Assembly (NCBI GenBank): GCA_028533045.1
Contig: JAQQAP010000011.1
Span: 111,154-175,153, forward strand
Length of the DNA stretch: 64,000 bases
From: Spirochaetales bacterium
GTDB lineage: Bacteria; Spirochaetota; Spirochaetia; DSM-2461
Reading direction: 5' to 3'
Part shown: positions 44,287 to 53,298 of the stretch, piece after piece
Position numbering within the stretch: position 1 is the stretch's first letter
How the letters are laid out: each line of letters starts with the position of its first letter
Position numbers and translations under genes: made by a program
Notes under the pieces: generated by a model
Told to the model about the DNA's origin: nothing
Database searches by the model: none
Seen by the model: the letters and a program-made list of their open reading frames with translations, nothing else

Positions 44287-45030
44287 TCAGGATAATTGCA
44301 GTTTCTTGCCAGAAAAAAGAATCGCTCCCTTGGGACAGTTCGCCGCACACCTCATACAACAAATGCAGCGTCCGTGATCGAGGGAGACTTTCCTTTCGTC
44401 GTGACTGATCGCCGAGACGGGGCAGTTCTTTTCGCAGATTAGGCAATTGATGCAGTCATCGGTGACGGAGAGCTTCTCGCTAAAGGAGGCCCAGATTTTC
44501 GGGGGGCGGGAGATAGAACGCATCCCGTCGGAAAAGAGGGGAATCCTGCCCCAGCGGGTCTTCCCGTTCACCAAGTCCCGGGCGTATTGTTCCACCCGCT
44601 TCAGGGCTGCCCGGTTTTTTGCCTTGCCCCCTTCGACTTTGTCCGCTTTGGTGTTCATGCTGGAGGACATCTTGAACTCCCGGGCCCCGATGCAGCGATA
44701 GCCCTTGGAGGAGAGGAGTTTCTTCATGGGGCCCACAACGCCGCCGGAGTAGGCTTCCATCGTATCGAACATGAAGACCTGGCGTCCCTCTCCAGGGGGG
44801 AGCTTCTCCACGAAATCCCAAACGTTGGGATAGGTCGATTGGATGGCCACGGGGAACATGAGGCCCAGAATGAACTCCCGGTCGGGTTTTTCAAAGGGAT
44901 CCCTGTCCATACGCTTCAAAAGCGATTCATAACCGAGCGCTTCCAGCTGGCGGGAAAAATGCTCCGCCATGGCCTTTGTATTGCCCGTTCCGGAAAAGTA
45001 GTAGTTAAGTATGAGTTTTGGCTGTAGCAT
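44287..45030 (-). CDS. EFR1-type flavodoxin-ferredoxin fusion
   Basis: This protein of about 247 residues joins an N-terminal flavodoxin-like domain (FSGTGNTKAMAEHF, about 12-25) to a C-terminal bacterial ferredoxin with two 4Fe-4S motifs: CINCLICEKNCP and CICCMRCAANCP. It should be a cytoplasmic electron carrier in anaerobic metabolism. ATG 45030 (MLQPKLIL) matches the family start. TATACT (45037-45042) lies six bases upstream and no Shine-Dalgarno is present, suggesting a leaderless mRNA. Confidence 0.87.
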   Translation of the reverse strand: MLQPKLILNYYFSGTGNTKAMAEHFSRQLEALGYESLLKRMDRDPFEKPDREFILGLMFPVAIQSTYPNVWDFVEKLPPGEGRQVFMFDTMEAYSGGVVGPMKKLLSSKGYRCIGAREFKMSSSMNTKADKVEGGKAKNRAALKRVEQYARDLVNGKTRWGRIPLFSDGMRSISRPPKIWASFSEKLSVTDDCINCLICEKNCPVSAISHDERKVSLDHGRCICCMRCAANCPKGAILFSGKKLQLS

Positions 45031-45178
45031 AATAAGAGTATACACCTATCCGGCTATTGTTCCATAGTTCTTTATAAACGCTTCAATATCCTCGGTTAAA
45101 GTTTCTGGGGATTTTCTTCACATAGCCCTCACCTGCCTGCGGGATAATAGGACTATCACCTATCCCTGCGGAGGTATT

Positions 45179-46786
45179 ATGGGAAGTTCTAAATCTTTCT
45201 CCCGATTCGGCATCTGTCTCTTATGGCTCATACTAACCGGAATCCCTTTCTTAACTGCTCAAGATCTGCCCGAACTGGTTACGATTCCGGCGGGAAGCTT
45301 TATCATGGGGGACCACCACGACTTTGTCGACCCCAAACACGGGGGCGATGAAGTTCCCCTGCACGAAGTTTCGGTCCGTTCCTTCGAGATGGGAATCTAC
45401 ACGGTCACCAACGAACAGTACTGTCTTTTTCTGAATGAGTCCTACGAAGCGGGGGAACTGGAAGTCCGCTCCGGCGGGGTTTATGCCGACGGCGGGGAGG
45501 AGCTCTTTGTCGAAACGAGGGCCCTGTCCCAATACAGCCGCATCGCCTGGGACGGCAAGATCTTTTCCGTTCTCGATGAGCGGGAGGACCATCCGGTGGT
45601 CTGTATCCGCTGGGAAGGGGCCGCCGCCTACTGCAACTGGTTAAGTCGACGGGAAGGGAAGACTCCCTGTTATGATCCGTCCGACTGGTCCTGCGACTTC
45701 TCCCGGGTAGGCTACCGTTTACCCACCGAAGCGGAGTGGGAGTACGCCGCCCGGGGCGGTTTGGACGACCCCTACCGCAACTTTCCCTGGGGGGACGAGC
45801 CGGACGCCTCACGGGCGAACTGGCCCGAATCGGACAACCCCTTCCGCACCGGCCCCTATCCCTGGACCACGCCGGTGGGCTTTTTTAACGGAGAAACCCA
45901 TTCCCGTCGGGATTTCTCCTGGCCCGCTTCGGTCTCCCAATATAAAACCGGCGACAGTCGGAACGGCTTCGGCCTCTACGACATGACCGGCAATGTGTGG
46001 GAGTTCATTAACGACTGGTACGCCCGGGAGTACTACGGCCAAAGCCCCTCGGATAACCCGGAAGGGCCGGAGCAGGGGGTGATTATGCCAGACCACAAAG
46101 CCTACCGCGGGATGCGCGGGGGAAACTGGTACAACGGGGAGAACGGCCACGGGCGGGTGTCCAATCGGAATCCCTCCTACTACCGGGGCCCGGAAGATCC
46201 GGACCACCCCTACTATCACCTGGGATTTCGTGTCGTCCTGGCCACACACGCCTCTGAGCGCGCTGCCCCGTCAGCCTTTACCCTCACCAGTACCGCCGTG
46301 GACCGGAAAGGCACTCTGGATGGGGACTATACGGGGGACGGTTCGGGGAGCACGCCGCCCCTGGCCTGGTCCGACGTGCCGGAGGGGACCAAGAGTTTTG
46401 CCCTTATCATGCACCATTTTGATCCCCAGGGGCTGGTGAAGGAGTACTGGAACCTCTACAACATCCCCGCCGATCTCCGTTCCCTGTCTAGAAATACGGA
46501 CACCGGGATCTTGGGTATCAACACGGAAAACCGCCGGGCCGAATACGCTCCGCCCCATTCCCAGGGCCCCGGTCCCAAGACCTATTTTCTCACCCTCTAT
46601 GCTCTGTCCGATTTCCTTGACGTGGGCCGGCCGGAGAAGGTGACACGAGAGGTCCTGCTGGAAGGCATGGAAGGATTGGTACTGGATAAGGCGGTCCTGG
46701 CCGTCACCTATAGCCGTCCCGATTCGGCCCTTTCCAGAGGAGGAAAAAAGGGCGGCCAAAAAGGTAAAAAAGGGAGTAAGGAATGA
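45179..46786 (+). CDS. FGE-fold (SUMF1-like) domain fused to a PEBP/YbhB domain
   Basis: This 535-residue secreted protein has a signal peptide (ICLLWLILTGIPFLTAQ). An FGE-sulfatase domain covers about 30-360 (VTIPAGSFIMGD, YTVTNEQYCLFL, YRLPTEAEWEYAARGG, YDMTGNVWEFINDW, GMRGGNWYNG). A YbhB/YbcL-like phosphatidylethanolamine-binding domain covers about 365-515 (PPLAWSDVPEGTKSFALIMH). A Lys/Gly-rich tail ends it. The C-terminal FGE motif that normally holds the catalytic cysteines reads VSNRNPSYYR, with none, so it should not make formylglycine. GGAGG precedes the ATG. It overlaps the next gene by four bases. Confidence 0.85.
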   Translation: MGSSKSFSRFGICLLWLILTGIPFLTAQDLPELVTIPAGSFIMGDHHDFVDPKHGGDEVPLHEVSVRSFEMGIYTVTNEQYCLFLNESYEAGELEVRSGGVYADGGEELFVETRALSQYSRIAWDGKIFSVLDEREDHPVVCIRWEGAAAYCNWLSRREGKTPCYDPSDWSCDFSRVGYRLPTEAEWEYAARGGLDDPYRNFPWGDEPDASRANWPESDNPFRTGPYPWTTPVGFFNGETHSRRDFSWPASVSQYKTGDSRNGFGLYDMTGNVWEFINDWYAREYYGQSPSDNPEGPEQGVIMPDHKAYRGMRGGNWYNGENGHGRVSNRNPSYYRGPEDPDHPYYHLGFRVVLATHASERAAPSAFTLTSTAVDRKGTLDGDYTGDGSGSTPPLAWSDVPEGTKSFALIMHHFDPQGLVKEYWNLYNIPADLRSLSRNTDTGILGINTENRRAEYAPPHSQGPGPKTYFLTLYALSDFLDVGRPEKVTREVLLEGMEGLVLDKAVLAVTYSRPDSALSRGGKKGGQKGKKGSKE

Positions 46787-48354
46787 AAAAGTTAATATCG
46801 ATTATGCTGATGGCCGGACTGGCCTCGCTCTTCGCCTATGAGACGCTGCTGGGGCCCACGGAGCTCCTCTATCACAATGAGGAACGGGCCTACGAGGGCT
46901 ACACCCTGTTCGGTGTGGGTTCCCGGACCTATCTTTTGGATATGAACGGGGAAGTGGTACATACCTGGCCCATCGGGACCAATCCCCATTTACTGGACAA
47001 CGGTCACATTCTTGATGCGGCCAATGACGACCCGAGCGGCACCAAAAGTTTTAAAGAGGTCGACTGGGAGGGGAATACGGTCTGGGAGTACACGGAAACT
47101 CGCCCCGACTATCACCCCCACCATGACTGGAACCGCATCTACAACAAGGCCCTGGGCGAGGAGACCACTCTCTACATCGCCAATGTGGATTTGACCAATG
47201 AAGAAGTTCTGGCTGCCGGGGCCGATCCCTCGAAGGCACCCTACGAAGGGGTTCAGATGGATGCGGTGGTGGAGGTAGACCGGGAAGGCAAGGTGATTTG
47301 GGAGTGGCGTTTCTTCGACCATGTCATACAGAATCTCGACCCAACCAAGCCGAATTATGCCGGGGAAGGAAAGGATGCCTCCGACTACCCGGAAAAGATT
47401 GACCTCAATCTCCCCGGGAAAACTCTCCGGGCCGACTGGCTCCACTGCAACTCCCTCGATTACAATCCCGTCTCCGGGCACATTGTCATCAATTCGGTAC
47501 AGGGGGAACTCTATGTCATTGACCATGACGGCACCTTTGTGAAGGACGATCCGGAGGCGAGCATAGCCTTGGCCGCCGGGGAGGGGGGAGATTTTCTTTA
47601 CCGTTTTGGTGATCCTGCCCGCTACGGCCAGGGAGATCCTCCCCGGGTGCTGGAGAACTGGGATAACGCCACTTCCGGTCACAAGCAGATGGGCGGCTCC
47701 CACGACGTACACTGGGTGGACGAAGGACTGCCCGGAGCGGGTAACATCATGGTTTTTAACAACGGACAATACCTTTTCCAACGCACCCCCTCCTCTTCGA
47801 TGATTGAGATCAATCCCTTCCTGGACAAGAAAGGCGTGGAGCAGTCGGACTATGTGAATCCCCCCGACGCGGGCTACCGTCGGGAAACCTACCACAAGGA
47901 TACCCACAACCGGCCCCGCTTCGTTTCCGTCCAGGTAGTGGACAGCTACCAGCCGGTAAACAATCACGGCATGTTCAGTCACATCGGTTCCAGTGCCCAG
48001 CGTCTGCCCAACGGAAACCTCTTTCTCTGCTCCGATACGGAGGGGCATTTTTTCGAAGTGACCGGCGAAGGGAAACTGGCCTGGGAGTACATCAATCCCA
48101 TTACAAAGGACGGGGCGGTCAAGATTCTGGGGGACATGCTTCCCATGACCAACTCCGTTTTTAGGGCCTACCGCATCGGTCTGGACCACCCGGCGGTGGC
48201 GGGACGGACGTTGGAAGCGCTGGGTACCATTACGGAACTAGCCGACCAGGGGATGATTGTCTTTATGGACAACAAGAAGCCTCCCGCAGGAGAGGGGACG
48301 GGAGGGGCCGCCAAGGGCGGTCAGAACAAGAAAAAGTCGGGAGGAAAACAGTGA
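46783..48354 (+). CDS. Arylsulfotransferase-like (ASST) secreted protein 1
   Basis: This 523-residue protein has a short export signal and a beta-propeller-like body of the arylsulfotransferase families PF05935/PF14269. Visible family features are TYLLDMNGEVVHTWPIG, HHDWNRIYN, WLHCNSLDYNP, GGSHDVHWVDEGLPGAGNIM and SAQRLPNGNLFLCSDTEGHF. True ASSTs move sulfate from one phenol to another without PAPS in the periplasm; whether this protein does so is unproven. It ends in a Lys/Gly-rich tail (KGGQNKKKSGGKQ). It is coupled by ATGA-type overlaps to its neighbours. Confidence 0.82.
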   Translation: MKKLISIMLMAGLASLFAYETLLGPTELLYHNEERAYEGYTLFGVGSRTYLLDMNGEVVHTWPIGTNPHLLDNGHILDAANDDPSGTKSFKEVDWEGNTVWEYTETRPDYHPHHDWNRIYNKALGEETTLYIANVDLTNEEVLAAGADPSKAPYEGVQMDAVVEVDREGKVIWEWRFFDHVIQNLDPTKPNYAGEGKDASDYPEKIDLNLPGKTLRADWLHCNSLDYNPVSGHIVINSVQGELYVIDHDGTFVKDDPEASIALAAGEGGDFLYRFGDPARYGQGDPPRVLENWDNATSGHKQMGGSHDVHWVDEGLPGAGNIMVFNNGQYLFQRTPSSSMIEINPFLDKKGVEQSDYVNPPDAGYRRETYHKDTHNRPRFVSVQVVDSYQPVNNHGMFSHIGSSAQRLPNGNLFLCSDTEGHFFEVTGEGKLAWEYINPITKDGAVKILGDMLPMTNSVFRAYRIGLDHPAVAGRTLEALGTITELADQGMIVFMDNKKPPAGEGTGGAAKGGQNKKKSGGKQ

Positions 48355-49802
48355 TAAAGCGAGTGGGATTCAGAATCTTAACAGCTCTGATATTGGGGGC
48401 GATTCTCATGCCGGGACTACTAACGGCGCAGAATCGGGACAAGAAAAAAGGCGACAAAGGGGGAAACCGACCGGTGGAAACGGTGTTGGAACCCCATGAA
48501 ATCGGCCTGTTGATTCACGATGAGGAGAAGAGCTTCCAGGGTTACACCCTCTTTCCGGGCAAACACCACGGCTTGACCGTCCTCATGGATAACGAGGGGC
48601 GGATCATAAACAGCTGGATGAGCGATTACGAACCGGGCCAGTCGGCCTACCTTTTGGAAAACGGCAACATGATGCGGGCCGCTCTGGTGAAGGGAAAGTA
48701 CAACATCGGCGGCGGCGAAGGGGGCCGATTCGAGGAATTCACCTGGGAGGGGGAGATGGTCTGGTCCATGGATTACGCTTCGGACAGTTACATGAGCCAT
48801 CACGACTTTGTTCCCCTGGCCAACGGGAATTTCCTGGCTCTCTGCGTGGAGACCAAATCCCGGGCCGAAGCGATTGCGGCGGGTTTTAACCCGGCTCTCC
48901 TGAGAGATGCGACGGTGAACCCCGAATACATCATAGAAGTGGAGAAGATCGGCCGGGATGACTACCGCATTGTGTGGGAGTGGCATGTCTGGGACCATAT
49001 GATTCAGGACTTCGATAAGAGCAAGGCCAACTACGGGAAGCCCGAAGACCATCCGGAACTGGTGGACGTGAATGGCACGGGCCAGCGGATTCCGGCCTTC
49101 TGGAATCACGGGAACTCCATCGATTACAACGAGGAGCTGGACCAGATTATCCTGAGCATCCGGGGGACCAGCGAGTTCTGGATCATCGACCACTCCACCA
49201 CCACCGAGGAGGCGAAGACCGACCGGGGCGGCATTCTCTACCGCTGGGGCAATCCCGCCGCCTACGGACGGGGCGACCGGGAGGACCGACGTCTCTACCA
49301 GCAGCACGACGCCCAGTGGATCAAAGAGGGGAATCCCGGTGCGGGGAATATCCTGATTTTCAACAACGGCATCGACCGGCCGGGCATTAAGCACTCCACC
49401 ATTGAGGAAGTGGTTGTGCCGGTGGGCGAAGACGGTTCCTATCCCGATTTAGCCCAGGGGGAAGCCTATGCGCCCCGGGATGCGGTCTGGACCTACGCCG
49501 CCGAAGACCGGCAGGAGTTCTACTCCCCGGAGATCTCCGGAGCCCAGCGCCTTCCCAACGGCAATACGCTCATCTGCGAGGGAATCCCGGGGCACTTCTT
49601 TGAGGTGACCCCCGAGGGGGAAACGGTGTGGAGCTACGGCAATCCCATTGTGGTCAACGAGGTTCTGAAAAAGGGAGAAGTGCCCACCATTGACGGACGG
49701 GGGCATCCGAATAACGCGGTCTTTAAGATTCACCGTTATGCTCCGGACTATCCCGGTTTGGCCGGGAAGGATCTCACTCCCGGTGAGTATCTCTGTCAGT
49801 AG
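48351..49802 (+). CDS. Arylsulfotransferase-like (ASST) secreted protein 2
   Basis: This 483-residue paralogue starts at GTG 48351, overlapping the preceding stop. The signal segment LTALILGAILMPGLLTAQ is followed by a Lys/Gly-rich stretch (NRDKKKGDKGGNR), then the ASST propeller: YTLFPGKHHGLTVLMDN, MSHHDFVPLANGNFLAL, WNHGNSIDYNEELDQIILSI, QQHDAQWIKEGNPGAGNILI, SGAQRLPNGNTLICEGIPGH. Conserved His residues match those of protein 1. Presence of two copies in one operon suggests a heteromer or different acceptors. The stop overlaps the convergent histidine kinase gene by seven bases. Confidence 0.82.
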   Translation: MIKRVGFRILTALILGAILMPGLLTAQNRDKKKGDKGGNRPVETVLEPHEIGLLIHDEEKSFQGYTLFPGKHHGLTVLMDNEGRIINSWMSDYEPGQSAYLLENGNMMRAALVKGKYNIGGGEGGRFEEFTWEGEMVWSMDYASDSYMSHHDFVPLANGNFLALCVETKSRAEAIAAGFNPALLRDATVNPEYIIEVEKIGRDDYRIVWEWHVWDHMIQDFDKSKANYGKPEDHPELVDVNGTGQRIPAFWNHGNSIDYNEELDQIILSIRGTSEFWIIDHSTTTEEAKTDRGGILYRWGNPAAYGRGDREDRRLYQQHDAQWIKEGNPGAGNILIFNNGIDRPGIKHSTIEEVVVPVGEDGSYPDLAQGEAYAPRDAVWTYAAEDRQEFYSPEISGAQRLPNGNTLICEGIPGHFFEVTPEGETVWSYGNPIVVNEVLKKGEVPTIDGRGHPNNAVFKIHRYAPDYPGLAGKDLTPGEYLCQ

Positions 49803-51187
49803 GGGAGGACGAGGGAGACACGGACGCCGCCGGTCGCATTTTCTATGAGGCAGCTGCCCCCGTGTTTCTCCACGATTCTCTGCACGATGGAGAGCCCCAG
49901 GCCGGAGCCGGTTTTTCCCCGTTCCCGGTCTTCGTGGGCCGAATAGAACGGTTCGAAAAGATGATCCAGGTGGGGTTCCGGGATGGGCTCCCCTTCGTTA
50001 AAAAGGTTTAAGCTGACCCTGTCTTCCTCACGGGCCAAGTCGATTTTAATAGAGCCCTGGTCGGGGCAGTGCTTTATGGCATTATTCAAGAGGTTATCCA
50101 CCGCCTGGGTCAGACGTTTCACATCTCCCTGGACAAAGATCTTTTCCGGAGGGTTCCATTCCAGGGAGAGGCGGTGTTTTTCCAGGAGAAGTTCGTGTTT
50201 CTTTACGATTCCCTGAATCGTTTCGGCCAGATCGAATTCCTCTTTCACAAGGGAAAAATCCACCTGCTCCATCCGTTCCAGCTGGAGCAGGTCGTTAATG
50301 AGAAGGTTCAGCCGGTCCGATTCGGCTGTGATAATTCCAATGTACTCTTCCCGCTCCTCCTTTTCGGCTCCCCGTAGTTCCAGAGCTTCCGAATAGCCCC
50401 GGATCAGGGCCACCGGCGACTTCAGTTCATGAGAAATACTGGCGAGAAATCGCTTTTGCAGCACCATCTTCTCCTTCAGGTCTCCAATCGTTTTCTCCAA
50501 GGTGTCCGCCGTCCGGTTCAGGCTCGTTCCCAATCGGCCTATCTCATCATCCCTTTCGTTTTCGTAGGGCTGGGAAAAATCGAGATGCTCTATCCGCTCA
50601 CTGAATCGGGTGAGCTCTTTAACGGGGCGCACCACGGTCCGGGTGAAGTACCAGGTAATAATCAGGGAGATCAGGAAGACCATGCTGCCGATGATAAGGA
50701 GAAACTGATTGGCGATGCGGGCGTTGGTTTTCAGGTGCTCCAGGGGCGTGGTGATGAGGAGAATGCGGTTGTGGGAAAGGGGGCTGATGAGAAGGATCTC
50801 TTTTTTTCCGCTGTTCTCTCTTTCGATGATGCCGTAGAATTCGTCCTCTTTTACCGAATCCACCCGGTCGCTCAGATCCCGGGGCAGGCGCAGTTTGCCT
50901 CCCGTGCGGAACTCGGGAATAGAGTTGTAGTGAATCAGGCCCCCCCTGTCGGAAACAATATATTTCATCCCCGTTTCGGGGGAGCGGTTTTGCAGAAGAC
51001 CCTGGAAATTCCCCTCATTGTCCTTGAACACCTCCGTCAGGTAGCGGCTCTCCTCCTCGAACTGCCCCTTTGTTCGGAATTGGTAGTAGTCGTCGAGAAA
51101 GAAAAGATTCCCCCAATAGATAAGCAGAATGAGGGAGAGAAAAAGAAGACTGACTCCCGCCATGAGTTTTCGTGCCACCGACTTCAT
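49796..51187 (-). CDS. Sensor histidine kinase
   Basis: This 463-residue membrane kinase has a first helix (about 9-30), a periplasmic sensor of about 125 residues, and a second helix (about 160-182). HAMP follows, then HisKA with the phosphorylation site SHELKSPVALIRGYSEAL (H253), then HATPase_c with NLLNNAIKHCPDQGSI and KTGSGLGLSIV. It is coupled by an ATGA overlap to the response regulator upstream and lies in the same operon as the sulfatase. A signal linked to sulfated substrates is plausible but not demonstrated. Confidence 0.92.
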   Translation of the reverse strand: MKSVARKLMAGVSLLFLSLILLIYWGNLFFLDDYYQFRTKGQFEEESRYLTEVFKDNEGNFQGLLQNRSPETGMKYIVSDRGGLIHYNSIPEFRTGGKLRLPRDLSDRVDSVKEDEFYGIIERENSGKKEILLISPLSHNRILLITTPLEHLKTNARIANQFLLIIGSMVFLISLIITWYFTRTVVRPVKELTRFSERIEHLDFSQPYENERDDEIGRLGTSLNRTADTLEKTIGDLKEKMVLQKRFLASISHELKSPVALIRGYSEALELRGAEKEEREEYIGIITAESDRLNLLINDLLQLERMEQVDFSLVKEEFDLAETIQGIVKKHELLLEKHRLSLEWNPPEKIFVQGDVKRLTQAVDNLLNNAIKHCPDQGSIKIDLAREEDRVSLNLFNEGEPIPEPHLDHLFEPFYSAHEDRERGKTGSGLGLSIVQRIVEKHGGSCLIENATGGVRVSLVLPY

Positions 51188-51858
51188 AAATTATCTCCCC
51201 GGTAGCTGTATCCTTTGCCACGAATCGTCTTTATTCGGTCCGATTTGGCCCCCAGTCGAGCCCGGAGGGTCTTAATATGGGTATCCAGGGTGCGCGGGTC
51301 GCCGTAGTAGTCGAATCCCCAAACGTGATTGAGTAACTGCTCCCGGGTGAGGATTTGGGATTCGTTCATGACCAGATACTTGAGCAGCTCGAACTCCTTG
51401 GGGGACAGGGAAACCGGGCCCTCTCCCGCGTCAAAAGAGCTTTCCACATCGTCAAAGAGTATGCCGCTCAGGCGGGTTTTGCTGATTTCCTCTCGCTTTA
51501 CCCGGCGGAGGACGCCCCGAATGCGGGCTTTGAGAAGGTCGGCGGTAAAGGGTTTACTTAAGTAGTCGTCCGCCCCGGAGTCTATTCCCCGGATCTCATG
51601 GGCCTCGTCGTCCAGGGCGGTCAGCATAATGATGGGGAGCCGGTACTCCTGTCGGATGGCCCGACAGGTTTCGTAGCCGTCCAGGCCGGGCATCATAATG
51701 TCCAGGAGGACCAAATCGGCCTTGTTGTCGTAGAGGTAGTCCAGAAGGTCGTCCCCCCGGGAGAAACAGTGAATCTCGTAGTCCTCGTCGGCTAGGAAAA
51801 TCTTGAGGAGCTTGTGGAAGCGGACTTCGTCGTCGGCATAGAGGATTTTATAGGGCAC
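51184..51858 (-). CDS. OmpR/PhoB-family response regulator
   Basis: This 224-residue regulator has a receiver domain (DDE acidic pocket at 9-11, phospho-acceptor D53 in LVLLDIMMPG, conserved Lys in SKPFTADLL). A C-terminal winged helix follows (EFELLKYLVMNESQILTREQ, DTHIKTLRARLG). Its gene starts 20 bp after the sulfatase stop and overlaps the kinase gene, so the sulfatase and its probable regulators share a transcript. Confidence 0.93.
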   Translation of the reverse strand: MPYKILYADDEVRFHKLLKIFLADEDYEIHCFSRGDDLLDYLYDNKADLVLLDIMMPGLDGYETCRAIRQEYRLPIIMLTALDDEAHEIRGIDSGADDYLSKPFTADLLKARIRGVLRRVKREEISKTRLSGILFDDVESSFDAGEGPVSLSPKEFELLKYLVMNESQILTREQLLNHVWGFDYYGDPRTLDTHIKTLRARLGAKSDRIKTIRGKGYSYRGDNL

Positions 51859-51878
51859 TTTTATTCTCCCTCTTAATC

Positions 51879-53297
51879 TTAACGCTTTTTCTTCTTCGAG
51901 TCAGGCAATTCGGGAATTTTCTTCCCCTCCCAGGAGGAGTCGTAGGCGGGATTGGGCTCGGAAGGCCGGGGGGCTCCCGTTTCCTCCTGCCAGGCCAGTA
52001 GAGTATCATAGAGTTCCCGGGCCTTTTCCGGTTCTGCCTGGGACAGATCCTTCTCCTCGTAGGGATCTTCAGCCAGGTTGTAGAGCTTCGTCGTTCCTGT
52101 TTCAAAGAATTCCATGAGCTTGTAATCGCCCAGGCGGACCGAGCTGACCGGCGCCCCCCCTCCGATGTAACAGGGAAAATGCCAGAACAGAGGCCTCTCG
52201 TCAAGGGGCTGATTCTCTTTTAGTAAAGCTTCCAGATTCATCCCGTCGTTGGGGTGTTCCGGGGCGCCGGTCAGGGCAATGATAGTGGGGAAAAAGTCGA
52301 GCGATGTGGCCGGAGTATCGGTCTCTCGGCCCCCTTCTATCCCCGGTCCGCTGATAAAGAGAGGAACCCGCACTCCCCCTTCGTAAAGGGTGCCTTTCCC
52401 GTTGCGAAGGGGAGGGGTGTGCTGCCGGATTCCCCCGTTGTCGGAGGTAAAGAATATGTAGGTGTTGTCCTCGATCCCCAGGCGGACGAGGCTCTCCCAC
52501 AATCGGCCCATGTTGGCATCAATCGACTCCACCGAAGCGGCGTATTCGGCAAAGTCCTTGGGGGCGTTTCTGCCGGGGCTGAGTTTTTTATATTTTCTAA
52601 GGAGATCTTCAGGCGGATCGAAGGGGGCGTGGATACCGTGATAGGCGGCGTAGAGAAAGAAGGGTGAATTCCTATGGTCCTCCATAAACTCAATGCTTGA
52701 ATCGGTGAGGCGGTCGGTCAGGTACTCTCCCTTGTCGTTGTGATACTGGTCCTTGTCAAAATCCAGGTCCGACGGTTCCACGAATAGGTCGAATCCCTGG
52801 CTGGTGGGGACGGTGGGGCCTCTTTTTCCCTTGCCCAGGTTCCACATACCCACCAGGGCCGTGTCATAGCCTTCGTCGGAGAGGACTTCCCCTATGGTAA
52901 TCTGCTCCCCGGGCATGGCGGCGAGGCTCTCGGCGGAGAGAATCTTATGCCAGGGTTTGCCCGGGCTGTGCCGTTCGTCCACCACGGTGTAAACGTCGTG
53001 GCGGGGAGGGGTCATGCCCGTAAGGAGGCAGGCCCGGGAGGGGGCGCAGTTGGGAGCGGCGGCGTAGGCGGTGGTGAAGGTGACGCCCCCGGCGGCCATG
53101 CGATCCATGTTGGGGGTGTCGATAAAGTCGTTTCCCATAAAGCCCGTATCGTTCCAGCCCATATCGTCGATGAGCACCACTATGATGTTGGGCCTGTCCG
53201 AAGTGTCCCGGGAAAAGACCGGTCTATTAATCAGGATAAAAAGGAAGGCCAGAAGGCCCAGTTGTTTGGAGAGTTTTCTTTTGATGAATCGGGCCAT
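51879..53297 (-). CDS. Secreted Cys-type sulfatase
   Basis: This 472-residue sulfatase has a signal peptide (LGLLAFLFILINRPVFS), the metal-site start NIIVVLIDDMGWND and the active-site motif CAPSRACLLTG. C84 there must be converted to formylglycine. Further family segments are FFTSDNGG and PLFISGPGIEGG. A Cys-type site can be matured by an anaerobic radical-SAM maturase, which is encoded nearby at 55165-56256. It hydrolyses a sulfate ester of unknown identity in the periplasm or outside. The C-terminus ends in KKKKR. It starts one base after the stop of the 393-residue gene. Confidence 0.93.
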   Translation of the reverse strand: MARFIKRKLSKQLGLLAFLFILINRPVFSRDTSDRPNIIVVLIDDMGWNDTGFMGNDFIDTPNMDRMAAGGVTFTTAYAAAPNCAPSRACLLTGMTPPRHDVYTVVDERHSPGKPWHKILSAESLAAMPGEQITIGEVLSDEGYDTALVGMWNLGKGKRGPTVPTSQGFDLFVEPSDLDFDKDQYHNDKGEYLTDRLTDSSIEFMEDHRNSPFFLYAAYHGIHAPFDPPEDLLRKYKKLSPGRNAPKDFAEYAASVESIDANMGRLWESLVRLGIEDNTYIFFTSDNGGIRQHTPPLRNGKGTLYEGGVRVPLFISGPGIEGGRETDTPATSLDFFPTIIALTGAPEHPNDGMNLEALLKENQPLDERPLFWHFPCYIGGGAPVSSVRLGDYKLMEFFETGTTKLYNLAEDPYEEKDLSQAEPEKARELYDTLLAWQEETGAPRPSEPNPAYDSSWEGKKIPELPDSKKKKR

Positions 53298-53298
53298 T

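Noticed and set aside
45179..46786. Formylglycine-generating enzyme as the sulfatase activator
   Set aside because: The motif region VSNRNPSYYR lacks the catalytic cysteines; the anSME at 55165-56256 is the better candidate.
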